Source: DATAZK01 sp963731205 (GTDB lineage: Bacteria; Actinomycetota; Actinomycetes; Frankiales; Frankiaceae). Taken from it: 64,000 nt of DNA. Below the pieces are notes generated by a model. The model was not told where the DNA came from. It ran no database searches and saw only the letters and a program-made list of their open reading frames with translations. Location of the stretch: contig CAVSUJ010000002.1 in NCBI GenBank assembly GCA_963731205.1, positions 930,001 to 994,000 of the forward strand, read 5' to 3'. A program made the translations under genes and the position numbers. Numbering within the stretch: position 1 is the stretch's first letter; each line of letters starts with the position of its first letter. This document shows, in pieces, positions 38,190 to 47,632 of this stretch.

Positions 38190-39835
38190 CGACGCTCGGC
38201 CACCGCCCGCCGCGTCCTGACGCGATCGAGCCACCCTCGGCGCCGGAGCCTGCGGTCGCCGTGGACGACGTCATCCCCAACGCGTACTCCCACCGCCAGA
38301 TCCTGATCATCATGTCGGGGCTGATGCTCGGCATGTTCCTGGCGACGCTCGACCAGACGATCGTCAGCACGGCCCTGCCGACCATCGTCGGCGAGTTCCA
38401 TCGCCAGGATCTGCTGTCCTGGGTGGTGACGGTCTACCTGCTGACCTCGACTGTCAGCACCCCGCTCTACGGCAAGGCCAGCGACCTTTACGGACGCAAG
38501 CGCGTCCTGCAGCTGTCGATCTGCATCTTCCTGGTCGGCAGCGCGCTGTGCGGGCTGGCCCAGAACATGACCGAGCTCATCGGCTTCCGGGCGCTGCAGG
38601 GCATCGGCGCCGGTGGGCTGATGTCGCTCGCCCTCGCCGTGATCGCCGACATCATCCCGCCCCGCGAGCGGGGCCGCTACCAGGGCTACTTCAGCGTCGT
38701 CTTCGTGTCCTCGAGCGTCATCGGACCGCTGCTGGGCGGCTTCCTGGTGGACAGCGCGTCCTGGCGCTGGGTGTTCTACGTGAACCTTCCGCTGGGTCTG
38801 GTCGCCCTCGTGGTGATCAACCGGGTGCTGCACCTGCCGTTCACCTCACGCCAGGTGAAGATCGATTGGGCCGGAGCGACCCTGCTGGTCGCCGGGGTCA
38901 GCGCGATCCTGATCGGCACCCAGACCGGCGGCCGTGATTTCGCCTGGACCTCGCCGACGCTGATCGGACTGTTCGTCGCCGGAGCAGCGCTCATCGTCGG
39001 CTTCGTCATGCGCGAGCGCGTGGCCGCCGAGCCGATCCTGCCGCTGCGCTTGCTGCGTAACGACACTTTCCGCAGCACCTCGCTGATCGGTTTCCTGACC
39101 GGCGGCGTGATGTTCGGCGTGATCATTTTCTTGCCGCAGTACCTGCAGGTCGTGCGTGGAACGTCCGCTACCGCGAGCGGGCTGATGATGCTGCCGGTGT
39201 TGCTCGGGGTGCTGCTCACCTCGATCGTCTCGGGCCGGCTCATCTCACGGTTCGGGCGTTACAAGGGCTTCGTCGTCTCCGGCACGATCATCGCGACGGC
39301 CGGGCTGCTGCTGCTGGCCCAGCTCGGTCCGCACACCTCGCTCGTCGTGCTCGGCAGCTGGATGTTCATCACCGGCGGCGGCATGGGCCTGCTCATGCAG
39401 ACGCTGGTCATGGCGACGCAGAGCGCGGTGGAGACGCGCGATCTCGGGATCGCCACCTCGTCGGTCATGTTCTTTCGCACGATGGGCGGCGCGGTCTGCG
39501 CGTCAGCCTTCGGCGCCTTACTGACCAACCGGCTTTCGATCGGGCTGACCCATCACCTGCCGCCCGCGGTGGCGCGCGAGGTCGGCAAGTCCGCCGACAA
39601 GCTGGTCACCAGCCCCGAAGCGGTCAAGGCGCTGCCTTCGACCGTCCGTCACGCCATCGGCATCGCGTACTCCAGCGCGCTCGGGGATGTGTTCCTCACC
39701 GCCGTGCCGCTGACCGCGGTCTGCATCGGGCTCGCCATCGCGCTGCGCGAGGTCCAGCTGCGCAGTGTCAGCGGGCTGCAGCGCGCCGCCCAGGAGGCGG
39801 CCGAGCTGGAATTCGTCGAGCCCACCCTGCTCTAG
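38186..39835 (+). CDS. MFS drug exporter, DHA2 (14-helix) family
   Basis: 549-residue proton-driven efflux pump of the EmrB/QacA type. Motif D1 LDQTIVSTALPTIVGE, motif A GKASDLYGRKR and motif C region SSSVIGPLLGGFLVD are visible, with 14 predicted helices. Cytoplasmic N-terminus of about 40 residues. Encoded in one unit with the upstream MarR gene. Substrate unknown. Confidence 0.93.
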   Translation: MTTLGHRPPRPDAIEPPSAPEPAVAVDDVIPNAYSHRQILIIMSGLMLGMFLATLDQTIVSTALPTIVGEFHRQDLLSWVVTVYLLTSTVSTPLYGKASDLYGRKRVLQLSICIFLVGSALCGLAQNMTELIGFRALQGIGAGGLMSLALAVIADIIPPRERGRYQGYFSVVFVSSSVIGPLLGGFLVDSASWRWVFYVNLPLGLVALVVINRVLHLPFTSRQVKIDWAGATLLVAGVSAILIGTQTGGRDFAWTSPTLIGLFVAGAALIVGFVMRERVAAEPILPLRLLRNDTFRSTSLIGFLTGGVMFGVIIFLPQYLQVVRGTSATASGLMMLPVLLGVLLTSIVSGRLISRFGRYKGFVVSGTIIATAGLLLLAQLGPHTSLVVLGSWMFITGGGMGLLMQTLVMATQSAVETRDLGIATSSVMFFRTMGGAVCASAFGALLTNRLSIGLTHHLPPAVAREVGKSADKLVTSPEAVKALPSTVRHAIGIAYSSALGDVFLTAVPLTAVCIGLAIALREVQLRSVSGLQRAAQEAAELEFVEPTLL

Positions 39836-39867
39836 ACGCACGACTCTAGACACACAAGGAGATACGA

Positions 39868-39901
39868 AAACGGCCGCCGCCCCGAAGGGCAGCGGCCGTT
39901 T
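39868..39901. terminator. Bidirectional terminator, exporter/ino1
   Basis: AAACGGCCGC (39868-39877) pairs with GCGGCCGTTT (39892-39901); an inner GCCC/GGGC with loop CGAA completes the hairpin. A-run and T-run flank the stem, so it works in both directions between the convergent genes. Confidence 0.85.
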
Positions 39902-39916
39902 CCTTGGCCTGACTGG

Positions 39917-41005
39917 TTACGCGGGAACTCCTGAGGAGTCACCGTCGATGAAGGCCTCGACGAGCTTCTGGGCGATGTCGTCGCGGTACTGCACCGGGGG
40001 GCTCTTCATGAAGTACGAGCTCGGACCGAGGATCGGCCCGCCGATGCCGCGGTCCTTGGCGATCTTGGCGCAGCGAAGCGCGTCGATGATGACACCGGCC
40101 GAGTTGGGCGAGTCCCACACCTCGAGCTTGTACTCCAGGCTCAACGGCACATCGCCGAATGCCCGGCCCTCGAGCCGGACGTAAGCCCACTTGCGGTCAT
40201 CGAGCCAGGCGACATAGTCCGAAGGCCCGATGTGGACGTTGCTCTTTCCCATGTCGTGGTCGAGGTTGCTGGTGACCGACTGGGTTTTGGAGATCTTCTT
40301 GGACTCCAGCCGCTCACGCTCGAGCATGTTCATGAAGTCCATGTTGCCGCCGACGTTCAGCTGCATCGTGCGGTCGAGGATGACGCCGCGGTCTTCGAAC
40401 AGCCGTGCCAGCACCCGGTGGGTGATGGTGGCCCCGACCTGGCTCTTGATGTCGTCGCCGACGATCGGCACGCCGGCCGCACGGAACTTCTCCGCCCACT
40501 CCGGGGTGCCGGCGATGAACACGGGCAGCGCGTTGACGAACGCCACATTGGCGTCGATCGCGCACTGCGCGTAGAACTTCGCGGCCTGCTCGGAGCCGAC
40601 CGGGAGATAGCAGATCAGGACGTCGACGCGAGCCTCACGAAGGGCGGCAACGATGTCGACCGGCTCCTCGGTGGATTCCTCGATGGTCTGGCGGTAGTAC
40701 TTACCCAGGCCGTCGTAGGTGTGGCCGCGCTGCACGGTGACTCCCAAAGGAGGCACGTCGGCGATCTTGATCGTGTTGTTCTGGCTGGCGCCGATGGCTT
40801 CGGACAGGTCGGTGCCGACCTTCTTGCCATCTACGTCGAACGCGGCAACGAACTCGATGTCGCGGATGTGGTACTCGCCGAGCTGGACGTGCATGAGGCC
40901 GGGCACCCGCGACTCCGGGTCCGCGTCGCGGTAGTACTCGACTCCCTGGACCAGGGACGCGGCGCAGTTGCCCACGCCGACGATGGCGACGCGAACAGAT
41001 CCCAT
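39917..41005 (-). CDS. ino1: Inositol-3-phosphate (myo-inositol-1-phosphate) synthase
   Basis: Converts glucose 6-phosphate to inositol 3-phosphate with NAD, the first step to phosphatidylinositol and mycothiol in actinobacteria. 362 residues: VAIVGVGNCAASLVQGVEYY is the NAD-binding loop; GDDIKSQVGATITHRVLARLF and LNVGGNMDFMNM are active-site segments; SLEYKLEVWDSPNSAGVIIDALRC is the C-terminal hallmark. ATG 41005 with AGGAG about 10 bases upstream. Next to a PadR gene as in M. tuberculosis (Rv0046c/Rv0047c). Confidence 0.97.
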   Translation of the reverse strand: MGSVRVAIVGVGNCAASLVQGVEYYRDADPESRVPGLMHVQLGEYHIRDIEFVAAFDVDGKKVGTDLSEAIGASQNNTIKIADVPPLGVTVQRGHTYDGLGKYYRQTIEESTEEPVDIVAALREARVDVLICYLPVGSEQAAKFYAQCAIDANVAFVNALPVFIAGTPEWAEKFRAAGVPIVGDDIKSQVGATITHRVLARLFEDRGVILDRTMQLNVGGNMDFMNMLERERLESKKISKTQSVTSNLDHDMGKSNVHIGPSDYVAWLDDRKWAYVRLEGRAFGDVPLSLEYKLEVWDSPNSAGVIIDALRCAKIAKDRGIGGPILGPSSYFMKSPPVQYRDDIAQKLVEAFIDGDSSGVPA

Positions 41006-41091
41006 GGGCGGTGCGCTCCTTGCCTTGCCGAACGCACGCGGCGTCCGGGTGGTGTCCCAGGCAGCGGTCTTGCTGCTGGGGGTCTGGCGGT

Positions 41092-41138
41092 GCGGTGGTG
41101 CTGGTAGGGCGGTGGTGCTGGTAGGGCGGTGGTGCTGG
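41092..41138. repeat. 17-base tandem repeat, 2.8 copies
   Basis: GCGGTGGTGCTGGTAGG at 41092-41108 and 41109-41125, plus 13 bases of a third copy to 41138. An isolated partial copy (GCGGTGGTGCT) is at 41156-41166, at the end of the PadR gene. It lies between padR and ino1. Such minisatellites tend to vary in copy number between strains. Confidence 0.8.
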
Positions 41139-41151
41139 CGGTGCGGTACTG

Positions 41152-41769
41152 CTATGCGGTGGTGCTCTTGGGTTGGGGCTGCTCGGGTGTGACGTCTTCG
41201 GAAGGTGCCTCGGAATGGGGGGAGCGCGGCTCGGGGGTGCTCTGGGCGCTCTCGTTGCTGATCGTGCGCTCGGTCTCGATCAGCTCGGTGAGCCAGCGGA
41301 CCTCGCGCTCGACGGACTCGAGACCGTGGCGGTGCATCTCGACCGTGTAGCGGTCTACCCGCTCCCGAGCGCGTCCCATCGTCCCGCGGAAACGTTCGCG
41401 CTTCTCCTCGAGCCGGATGCGCCGGCCCTCGAGGATGCGCATCCGCGCCTCGGGGGAGGTCTTGGAGAAGAACGCGAAATGCACGCCGAAGGCTTCGTCT
41501 TCCCAGGCGGAGGGCCCCGCTTCGCCCAGCAGCTCGGCGAACCGCTCCTTGCCGTCAGCCGTCAGCGAGTACACGACCTTGCTGCGCCCGCCGCGGCCGG
41601 CGGCATCGGCCGTCACCCAGCCTGCTGCCTGCATGCGGCGCAGAGTCGGATAGAGCGAGCCGTAGGAAAACGCGCGGAAGGTGCCGAGCAGGGCATTGAG
41701 GCGTTTGCGCAACTCGTAGCCGTGCAGGGGGGACTCGGCAAGCAGTCCCAGCACGGCGAACTCGAGCAT
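41152..41769 (-). CDS. PadR family transcriptional regulator
   Basis: 205-residue PadR-type winged-helix regulator: MLEFAVLGLLAESPLHGYEL, FRAFSYGSLYPTLRRMQAAGWV and GRSKVVYSLTADGKERF are the family signature; a helical dimer domain (about 95-165) and a disordered Glu/Pro/Ser tail follow. ATG 41769 is chosen over 41775 because GAGGGG lies 6 bases upstream. In mycobacteria the homologue is beside ino1 and may control it or itself. A palindrome is present upstream. Confidence 0.92.
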   Translation of the reverse strand: MLEFAVLGLLAESPLHGYELRKRLNALLGTFRAFSYGSLYPTLRRMQAAGWVTADAAGRGGRSKVVYSLTADGKERFAELLGEAGPSAWEDEAFGVHFAFFSKTSPEARMRILEGRRIRLEEKRERFRGTMGRARERVDRYTVEMHRHGLESVEREVRWLTELIETERTISNESAQSTPEPRSPHSEAPSEDVTPEQPQPKSTTA

Positions 41770-41840
41770 CGTCATCCCCTCAGTGCTCGCAGGAAGTAAC
41801 CGTCCGGATGCACAGTGTTTGTGTCCAGTACATCCGCGCT

Positions 41841-41859
41841 ATGTATCGGCGCGATACAT
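41841..41859. promoter_or_regulatory. Candidate PadR operator
   Basis: A perfect 8-3-8 inverted repeat, ATGTATCG-GCG-CGATACAT. The ATGTAT/ATACAT arms are the standard type for PadR-family proteins. It lies 72 bases before the padR start in the divergent gap to the DUF5318 gene. Confidence 0.75.
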
Positions 41860-42007
41860 CGAACAAGGTACGTCGCGGCGAACGCAATGTGCAAATACCT
41901 CGACTGCGGGGTGTCGCGGGAGTGTCGCGAGGGTGTCAGGGACGCGTGGTGAGGCAGATGCCGGCAGACAGCTGTGGCATACAGCAACCGTGACTAGGCT
42001 CGCGCGC

Positions 42008-42529
42008 ATGCCCCGTCAGCGGCAGGTCATCGACTACGCGCTTGCGCGTCGGGCGACCTTGGCTGATCTGGCACGCGGCAAGCTCAGTTCGGCTGACGTG
42101 TGCGATGCCCACCCGGATCTTCAGCGCGCGGCCCGCTATCACGGTGAAGCCACCGACGTCGGGTGTCCGGTCTGCCGCAAAGAACGGCTCACACGCGTTA
42201 CCTATGCGTACGGAGACGAGTTACAGCACGCATCGGGCAGGGCGCGCTCGTCGCGCTCGCTGGATGCTTTGGCCGCGCGTTACGCGCAGCTGCGGATCTA
42301 TGTGGTGGAGGTGTGTCGGTCCTGCGGATGGAACCACCTCTGCGTGTCCTTCATGATCGGCACCAACGTGGCCGCCGATTCGCCGAAGGCTGCCGCGGGC
42401 TCGCCGGCGCCCGAGACAAGTGGGTCGCCCGCGACCGTGCCAAGTGGGTCGCCCGCGACCGTGCCCGACGTGGTTCCGGTCACCCGACGCGAGGCTCAGC
42501 CCGGGCAGCGGCGTACGGCCCGCCGATAG
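42008..42529 (+). CDS. DUF5318 family protein
   Basis: 173 residues; the conserved part (1-115) contains two zinc-ribbon-like pairs, VGCPVCRKE and VCRSCGWNH, and starts RQRQVIDYALARRATLADL. The C-terminus is a variable Ser/Gly/Pro/Ala tail with a 24-base tandem duplication. A -10 TAGGCT (41995-42000) is 7 bases before the ATG, so the message is probably leaderless. Always found just before ponA in actinobacteria (Rv0049 type). Function unknown. Confidence 0.85.
   Translation: MPRQRQVIDYALARRATLADLARGKLSSADVCDAHPDLQRAARYHGEATDVGCPVCRKERLTRVTYAYGDELQHASGRARSSRSLDALAARYAQLRIYVVEVCRSCGWNHLCVSFMIGTNVAADSPKAAAGSPAPETSGSPATVPSGSPATVPDVVPVTRREAQPGQRRTARR
42417..42464 (+). repeat. 24-base perfect tandem duplication in DUF5318 gene
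   Basis: CAAGTGGGTCGCCCGCGACC plus GTGC occurs at 42417-42440 and again at 42441-42464. It keeps frame and doubles the peptide SGSPATVP. Within each copy GGTCGC and GCGACC can pair. Confidence 0.85.
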
Positions 42530-42548
42530 CGGGCAGGGGGATCGCGCC

Positions 42549-44807
42549 ATGACGACCACCCCCGACACCGACGCCCGTCGCCAGTCCGACAACCGTCCGG
42601 GTGCCGGATCGAGTGGGCCGGGCGATCCCGGGTCTGCGGGACGCTTGGGCGGGCGTACCCCGTGGCACTGGTGGAAGCGGCGCTCGCGCGGCTTCCGGAT
42701 CTTCGTGGTGGTCGGGATGGTCGTGCCGGCGCTGCTGCTGATCGCGGCGGCCGGCCTGTTCTACGCGATGACGAAGGTGCCGCTGCCTCAGAGCATCAAC
42801 ACCGCTCAGGTCAGCACGATCACCTATCGCGACGGCAAGACCGAGATCGTCAAAATCGGCTCGGTGAACCGCACCAATGTGCCGCTGTCGGCGGTGTCGC
42901 TCGACGCCCAGCACGCGGTGCTCGCGGCGGAGGACAAGAACTTCTACTCCGAGTCGGGCATCTCCTGGACGGGCATCGCGCGCGCCCTGTGGGCCGATGT
43001 GCGCGGTCACGATGTGCAGGGCGGCTCGACGATCACCCAGCAGTACGTGAAGAACGCATTCCTGTCGCAGCAACGCTCGTTCACCCGCAAGCTCAAAGAA
43101 ATCGCGATCGCGATCAAACTCGCGAAGAAGTACTCCAAGGATCAGATCCTCGAGTTCTACCTCAACACCATCTACTTCGGCCGGGGCGCTTACGGCATCC
43201 AGGCGGCGTCCGAGAGCTACTTCGCCGAGCCCGCGTCGAAACTCACGGCGGCGCAGGGGGCGGTGCTCGCCGGACTCATCCGGGCCCCGTCGGTGCTCGA
43301 CCCGCGGATCAACCCTGACTCGGCGCAGACCCGCTTCCGTGAGGTCGTCGACGCGATGGCGGGCAAGGGCTGGCTCTCGCAGACGCAGGCGGACGCGCTC
43401 ACCATGCCGCCGACGATCCCGCTGTCGACGACGGGTCCTGATGCGCCGCAGAACGCGCAGGACGCGTACATCCGCGACGAGGTCATCAGCGAGCTGCGAG
43501 CGCAAGGAATCAGCGAGGACGAGATCACCCGCGGCGGGTTGCACATCACGACCACCCTTGATCCGGTCGCGCAGAAAGCCGCCGTCGACGCGGTGACCGG
43601 AACCTTCGCGTTCACTCCGGTCGACGTCGAACCAGCACTCGTCGCGATCCAGCCGGGCACCGGTGAGGTTCGCGCCTGGTACGGCGGCCGGTTCTACGGC
43701 AAGGCGCCGAACAGCTCGTTCAGCGACTACGTCGACAACGTCACCGATCCGATCCAGCCCGGCTCGTCGTTCAAGCCGATCGCCCTTGCCGCTGCGTTGA
43801 AAAAGGGCATCAGCCTCAACAGCGTCTACAACGGCAACGACCACCAGGTGATCACGCCGGGCTATCCCCAGGGCGTGCCGAACTACGGCGGCGAGAGCGT
43901 CGGGGAGATCAATCTGCTGCAGGCAACCGCGCAGTCGATCAACAGCGTCTTCGTGCCGCTCGCCCGCGACGCGGGCACGCAGAACGTGATCGACATGGCT
44001 CACGCGTTGGGGATCCCGACGTCCGAAAAGCTCCCTGCAGTCGACTCGTTGCCGCTCGGTGTCGCCGCGACCAGCCCGCTCAGCATGACCGACGTCTACG
44101 CCACTTTCGCGGCCCAGGGCGTGCAGGCGACGCCGCATCTGGTCGCCCAGGTGACCGATAGCAGCGGAACCGTCATCTACAAGGCGAAGATCAAGGCGAC
44201 GCGGGTGCTCAGCCCGTCGGTCGCCGCTGACGAGACGTATGCATTGCAGCAGCCGTTCGAATACGGCACCGCCGCCGGCCTGTCACCGGGCCGGCCCGTC
44301 GCCGGTAAGACCGGAACCACCGACAAGAACGTCTCCACCTGGCTGTGCGGGTACTCCCCGCAACTCGCTTCCTGCGTGGCCGTCGCACGGGCGAATCATC
44401 AGCAGTCGCTGAACGGAATCTTCAACAACGCCACCGAGGCGACCGGTGCATCGACCGCCGGGCACACCTGGCAGACGTTCATGGCGGCGGCGCTGGCCGG
44501 GCAGCCGGTGCTGCCCTTCCCGGCGCCCGCGTTCGGTGGAACCACATCGCAGGGACACACGCCTCCGCCCCCGCCGGCCCCCCCGACCACCAAGCCACCC
44601 GCGTCGCCGGCGCCGACCAGGACGGTCACCCCGAGCCAGTCCCCGTCGCCCGAGCCGACCCAGGCGCCGCCGACTCCGACGCTGCCCGCGACCCCCAGCC
44701 CGCCGGCATCGTCAGGTGGACTGCTGGGCGGTCTGCTCGGCGGCGGCGGTGGTAACAGCACGGGCCAGCAGCGCGGCCCCGGAGGCGGCACCGGTCCGCC
44801 GCGATAG
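42549..44807 (+). CDS. ponA: Bifunctional penicillin-binding protein (class A PBP, transglycosylase/transpeptidase)
   Basis: 752 residues. Cytoplasmic tail, one membrane helix (about 50-74), GT51 domain with EDKNFYSESGISW (catalytic Glu128) and QGGSTITQQ, and a transpeptidase domain with SSFK (nucleophile Ser406, Lys409), SIN (463-465) and KTG (587-589). A long Pro/Thr/Ser/Gly-rich outside tail follows (about 630-752). ATG 42549 with AGGGGGA upstream. The place after DUF5318 matches mycobacterial ponA1. Confidence 0.96.
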   Translation: MTTTPDTDARRQSDNRPGAGSSGPGDPGSAGRLGGRTPWHWWKRRSRGFRIFVVVGMVVPALLLIAAAGLFYAMTKVPLPQSINTAQVSTITYRDGKTEIVKIGSVNRTNVPLSAVSLDAQHAVLAAEDKNFYSESGISWTGIARALWADVRGHDVQGGSTITQQYVKNAFLSQQRSFTRKLKEIAIAIKLAKKYSKDQILEFYLNTIYFGRGAYGIQAASESYFAEPASKLTAAQGAVLAGLIRAPSVLDPRINPDSAQTRFREVVDAMAGKGWLSQTQADALTMPPTIPLSTTGPDAPQNAQDAYIRDEVISELRAQGISEDEITRGGLHITTTLDPVAQKAAVDAVTGTFAFTPVDVEPALVAIQPGTGEVRAWYGGRFYGKAPNSSFSDYVDNVTDPIQPGSSFKPIALAAALKKGISLNSVYNGNDHQVITPGYPQGVPNYGGESVGEINLLQATAQSINSVFVPLARDAGTQNVIDMAHALGIPTSEKLPAVDSLPLGVAATSPLSMTDVYATFAAQGVQATPHLVAQVTDSSGTVIYKAKIKATRVLSPSVAADETYALQQPFEYGTAAGLSPGRPVAGKTGTTDKNVSTWLCGYSPQLASCVAVARANHQQSLNGIFNNATEATGASTAGHTWQTFMAAALAGQPVLPFPAPAFGGTTSQGHTPPPPPAPPTTKPPASPAPTRTVTPSQSPSPEPTQAPPTPTLPATPSPPASSGGLLGGLLGGGGGNSTGQQRGPGGGTGPPR

Positions 44808-44862
44808 CGGCAACAGCCTGCCGTAGGGACGATCTGGTGGGCTCATAGTTCAAACTGCTGAC

Positions 44863-46461
44863 ATGACGGTCGCCCTCGACAAGACGCCGCCGCCTGACGC
44901 GGCGACCGAGCCGCGGCCCCCGCACACCACCTACGTCGCCGGCGAACTCGTCGGAGGTCCGATCGGACGCCATGCCCGCCGTGGCGTGCGCTGGACGTTG
45001 CTCTCCGCGCTGGTGCTCACGACCGTCATCACCTGCCTCGTCGGATACGGGCAGAAGTTTCCGTGCCGCAACGTCGGCAATTGGACCCACAACTACCAGT
45101 ACACGCGGGTCTGTTACAGCGACATCCTGCCGCTCTACTCGACCGAGAAGCTGAGCGACAACAAGGTCCCGTACGTCGATCAGCCGGTCGAGTACCCGGT
45201 GCTGATCGGGGCGGCGATGGAGGCGGGCGCGGTCGTCTCGCATGCGGCCCCGAAGGACGACTTCACCGCGCGCAACGCGGTCTTCTTCGACGCCACGGCG
45301 ATCCTGCTGACGATCGCCGCGATCATCACGGTCATCTGTACCGCGCTCACCGCGGGGCGGCGCCGGATGGACGTGATGCTGCTCGCTGCCGCGCCGCTGC
45401 TGGCCTTCCATGCCTTCACCAACTGGGATCTGCTGGCCGTCGCGTTCGCCGCCGGCGGCTTGCTCGCCTGGTCCAAACGCGCGCCGGCGGTGGCCGGCAT
45501 CCTGATCGGCTTCGGCGCCGCGACGAAGGCGTATCCCCTACTGCTGCTGGTCGCGCTCGGCCTTCTCGCGTACCGGGCGGGGCGCTTGGGGGCCTGGCGG
45601 CGCTGCGCGCTCTGGGCCGTTGGAACGCTCGTCGTCACGTATGCCGCGGTGTGGCCTTTCGCCGGCAGTTACGTCGATGACGCCGGACACCGCCACAACA
45701 ATCTCTGGCGTTTCGTCGAGCTCAACAGCACCCGGACCGCCGACTGGGATTCACTGCCCTACGTCGCGCAGTACCTCGGCCGCACCGAGAGCACGGCGAC
45801 GGTGGCCTGGGTGACGATCGTCATCGGCCTGCTGATCACCGCCGGTGTCGGCTACTGGAAGCGCAGCGGCAGGGCAGCGCTGATCGCGGCGGCGGCCATG
45901 GCCGTGGTGACCATCGGGGTCACCCAGACCGTCAGCTATGCGCGCTCGCGGGTCGCGATCCCGCATTCGGTGCTGAATGCCGCGGGCGCGGTGTGGGGCA
46001 TCTTCCTGGTCGCCGTGATCGGTTACATCGTGCTGACGGCGCCGCGACGGCCGCGGGTCCCGCAGATCGCGTTCCTGGTGATCGTGGCGTTCCTGCTGTC
46101 GAACAAGGTGGACTCACCGCAGTACTCGCTATGGCTGCTGCCGCTGGCGGTGCTCGCCTATCCGCATTGGCGCGTGCTGCTGGGCTGGCAGCTGGTGGAG
46201 ATCTACGAGGTGGTCATGCGCTACCTCTGGTTCGTCTACGACGACAGCAGCGCCTTCGGCAAGGCGGGTGTCCCCGAGGGCTGGTTCGTGAGTGCGGTGG
46301 TGGCGCGCCAAGTCGCGGTGCTCGTGGTCGCCGGCCTGATCGTGCGCGACATCTACCACCCCGAGCACGACGTGGTGCGCCAGGGCGGCGGCTACGGCAA
46401 TGTCGACGATCCGGCCGGCGGCATCCTCGACGGGGTGCCCGACCGGCGCGTGCTCGCGTGA
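44863..46461 (+). CDS. Polytopic glycosyltransferase, GT87/DUF2029-like
   Basis: 532-residue membrane protein with about 10-12 helices. The first outside loop follows helix 1 (about 47-65) and contains RVCYSDILPLYSTEKLSDNKVPYVDQPVEYPVL, the acidic D-x-x-P loop typical of polyprenyl-phosphate-mannose-dependent transferases. Corresponds in place and shape to Rv0051 of M. tuberculosis. Probable role: mannosylation of envelope glycolipid or protein; donor and acceptor are inferred only. Confidence 0.82.
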   Translation: MTVALDKTPPPDAATEPRPPHTTYVAGELVGGPIGRHARRGVRWTLLSALVLTTVITCLVGYGQKFPCRNVGNWTHNYQYTRVCYSDILPLYSTEKLSDNKVPYVDQPVEYPVLIGAAMEAGAVVSHAAPKDDFTARNAVFFDATAILLTIAAIITVICTALTAGRRRMDVMLLAAAPLLAFHAFTNWDLLAVAFAAGGLLAWSKRAPAVAGILIGFGAATKAYPLLLLVALGLLAYRAGRLGAWRRCALWAVGTLVVTYAAVWPFAGSYVDDAGHRHNNLWRFVELNSTRTADWDSLPYVAQYLGRTESTATVAWVTIVIGLLITAGVGYWKRSGRAALIAAAAMAVVTIGVTQTVSYARSRVAIPHSVLNAAGAVWGIFLVAVIGYIVLTAPRRPRVPQIAFLVIVAFLLSNKVDSPQYSLWLLPLAVLAYPHWRVLLGWQLVEIYEVVMRYLWFVYDDSSAFGKAGVPEGWFVSAVVARQVAVLVVAGLIVRDIYHPEHDVVRQGGGYGNVDDPAGGILDGVPDRRVLA

Positions 46462-46465
46462 GCGC

Positions 46466-47611
46466 GTGATCGGGGCCGCCGACCGCGCGGAGCAGTCGGT
46501 GGCACTCGCCGTAGACCCGCCCGGATTCGCCGCCGGCTTCCGGGCGAGCCTGCCGATCTGGCTGGGGAGCCGGCTCGTCGTCGCGGTGCTGTCGTTCGCG
46601 TCCTCGCACATCCTGGGTGCGTACTCCGGCCGCGCCGTACCGAACTTCATCCGGATCTGGGACCGCTGGGACGTCGGCCTTTTCACCAAGGTGGCGCGCG
46701 ACGGCTACCTCTCGCCGAAGTATCCGGAGCGCACCGAGGTCGACTTTCCGGGGCTGCCGCTGCTCGAGCGGGCCCTGCACCTGATCATCCCGAACTGGGT
46801 GGCCACCGGGTTGGTCGTGTCGCTCGTGGCCGGGGCTGCAGCGAGCGCGGCGATCTGGAGCCTGGCCGCCGGCGAGCTCGGAGCCGACCGGTTCGCCGGC
46901 ACCCGCGCGGTGCTCGCCGTCGTGCTCTTTCCCTACGCGGTCTTCCTCTTCGCCGGCTACTCGGAGGGACTTTTCCTCGCGGGCGCCAGTTGCGCGTGGC
47001 TCGCCGCCCGGCAGCGCCGGTGGGCACTGGCCGGCGTGTGCGCGTGCCTCGCGACCTCGAGCCGCGTCCTCGGCGTGGCGCTCGTGGCGGCCTTGGTGGT
47101 GCAGTACCTGACGGCAGAGCGGCGGATCCGCCCGAGCATCGCCTGGTTGGGGATCCCGGCGCTGCCGATCGTCGCCTACCTGAGCTATCTGCGAGTGCGC
47201 ACCGGACATTGGGATGCCTACACCCGCGCGCAGTCCTACTGGCAACGCAAGACCGACTGGCCCTGGCACGACATCGCCCACACCTGGAACGTCGCGAACG
47301 ACAGCGCGCAGTCGAGCGCATTCCAGGTCTTCTGGTGGGCGGAGCTGGCGTCGATCTTCGTGCTGATCGCGCTGACGATCGTGCTGCTGCGCGAGCGGCG
47401 CTGGGGAGAGGCGACCTACGTCGGCCTGATCATGTTGATCCTGACCAGCACCAACTACTCGGCGGCTGCGGCGCGAGCGCTGCTGGTGGCGTTTCCGCTC
47501 TACCTCTGGCTCTCCCGGCACCTGCGCACCGGCTATGTCTACGCGGTCCTCTCGGCGCCGTTGATGGCCGTGTTCGTCATCGCCTTCACGCAGGGCAGCT
47601 GGGTGGACTGA
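46466..47611 (+). CDS. Polytopic mannosyltransferase-like membrane protein (PIG-V type)
   Basis: 381 residues, about 10 helices. RIWDRWDVGLFTKVARDGYLSP near residue 52 matches the W-D-x-x-x-Y/F-x-x-I-A-x-x-G-Y loop of PIG-V/GPI-mannosyltransferase-like bacterial proteins. GTG 46466 lies 4 bases after the preceding stop, so it is cotranscribed with the GT87-type gene; together they suggest a sugar-transfer step outside the membrane. The start is not certain. Confidence 0.78.
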   Translation: MIGAADRAEQSVALAVDPPGFAAGFRASLPIWLGSRLVVAVLSFASSHILGAYSGRAVPNFIRIWDRWDVGLFTKVARDGYLSPKYPERTEVDFPGLPLLERALHLIIPNWVATGLVVSLVAGAAASAAIWSLAAGELGADRFAGTRAVLAVVLFPYAVFLFAGYSEGLFLAGASCAWLAARQRRWALAGVCACLATSSRVLGVALVAALVVQYLTAERRIRPSIAWLGIPALPIVAYLSYLRVRTGHWDAYTRAQSYWQRKTDWPWHDIAHTWNVANDSAQSSAFQVFWWAELASIFVLIALTIVLLRERRWGEATYVGLIMLILTSTNYSAAAARALLVAFPLYLWLSRHLRTGYVYAVLSAPLMAVFVIAFTQGSWVD

Positions 47612-47632
47612 GCTGCTCGCCCGACCGCCGGG

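Noticed and set aside
41092..41166. CRISPR-like repeat array
   Set aside because: Copies are directly adjacent with no spacers and no cas genes; a simple tandem repeat.
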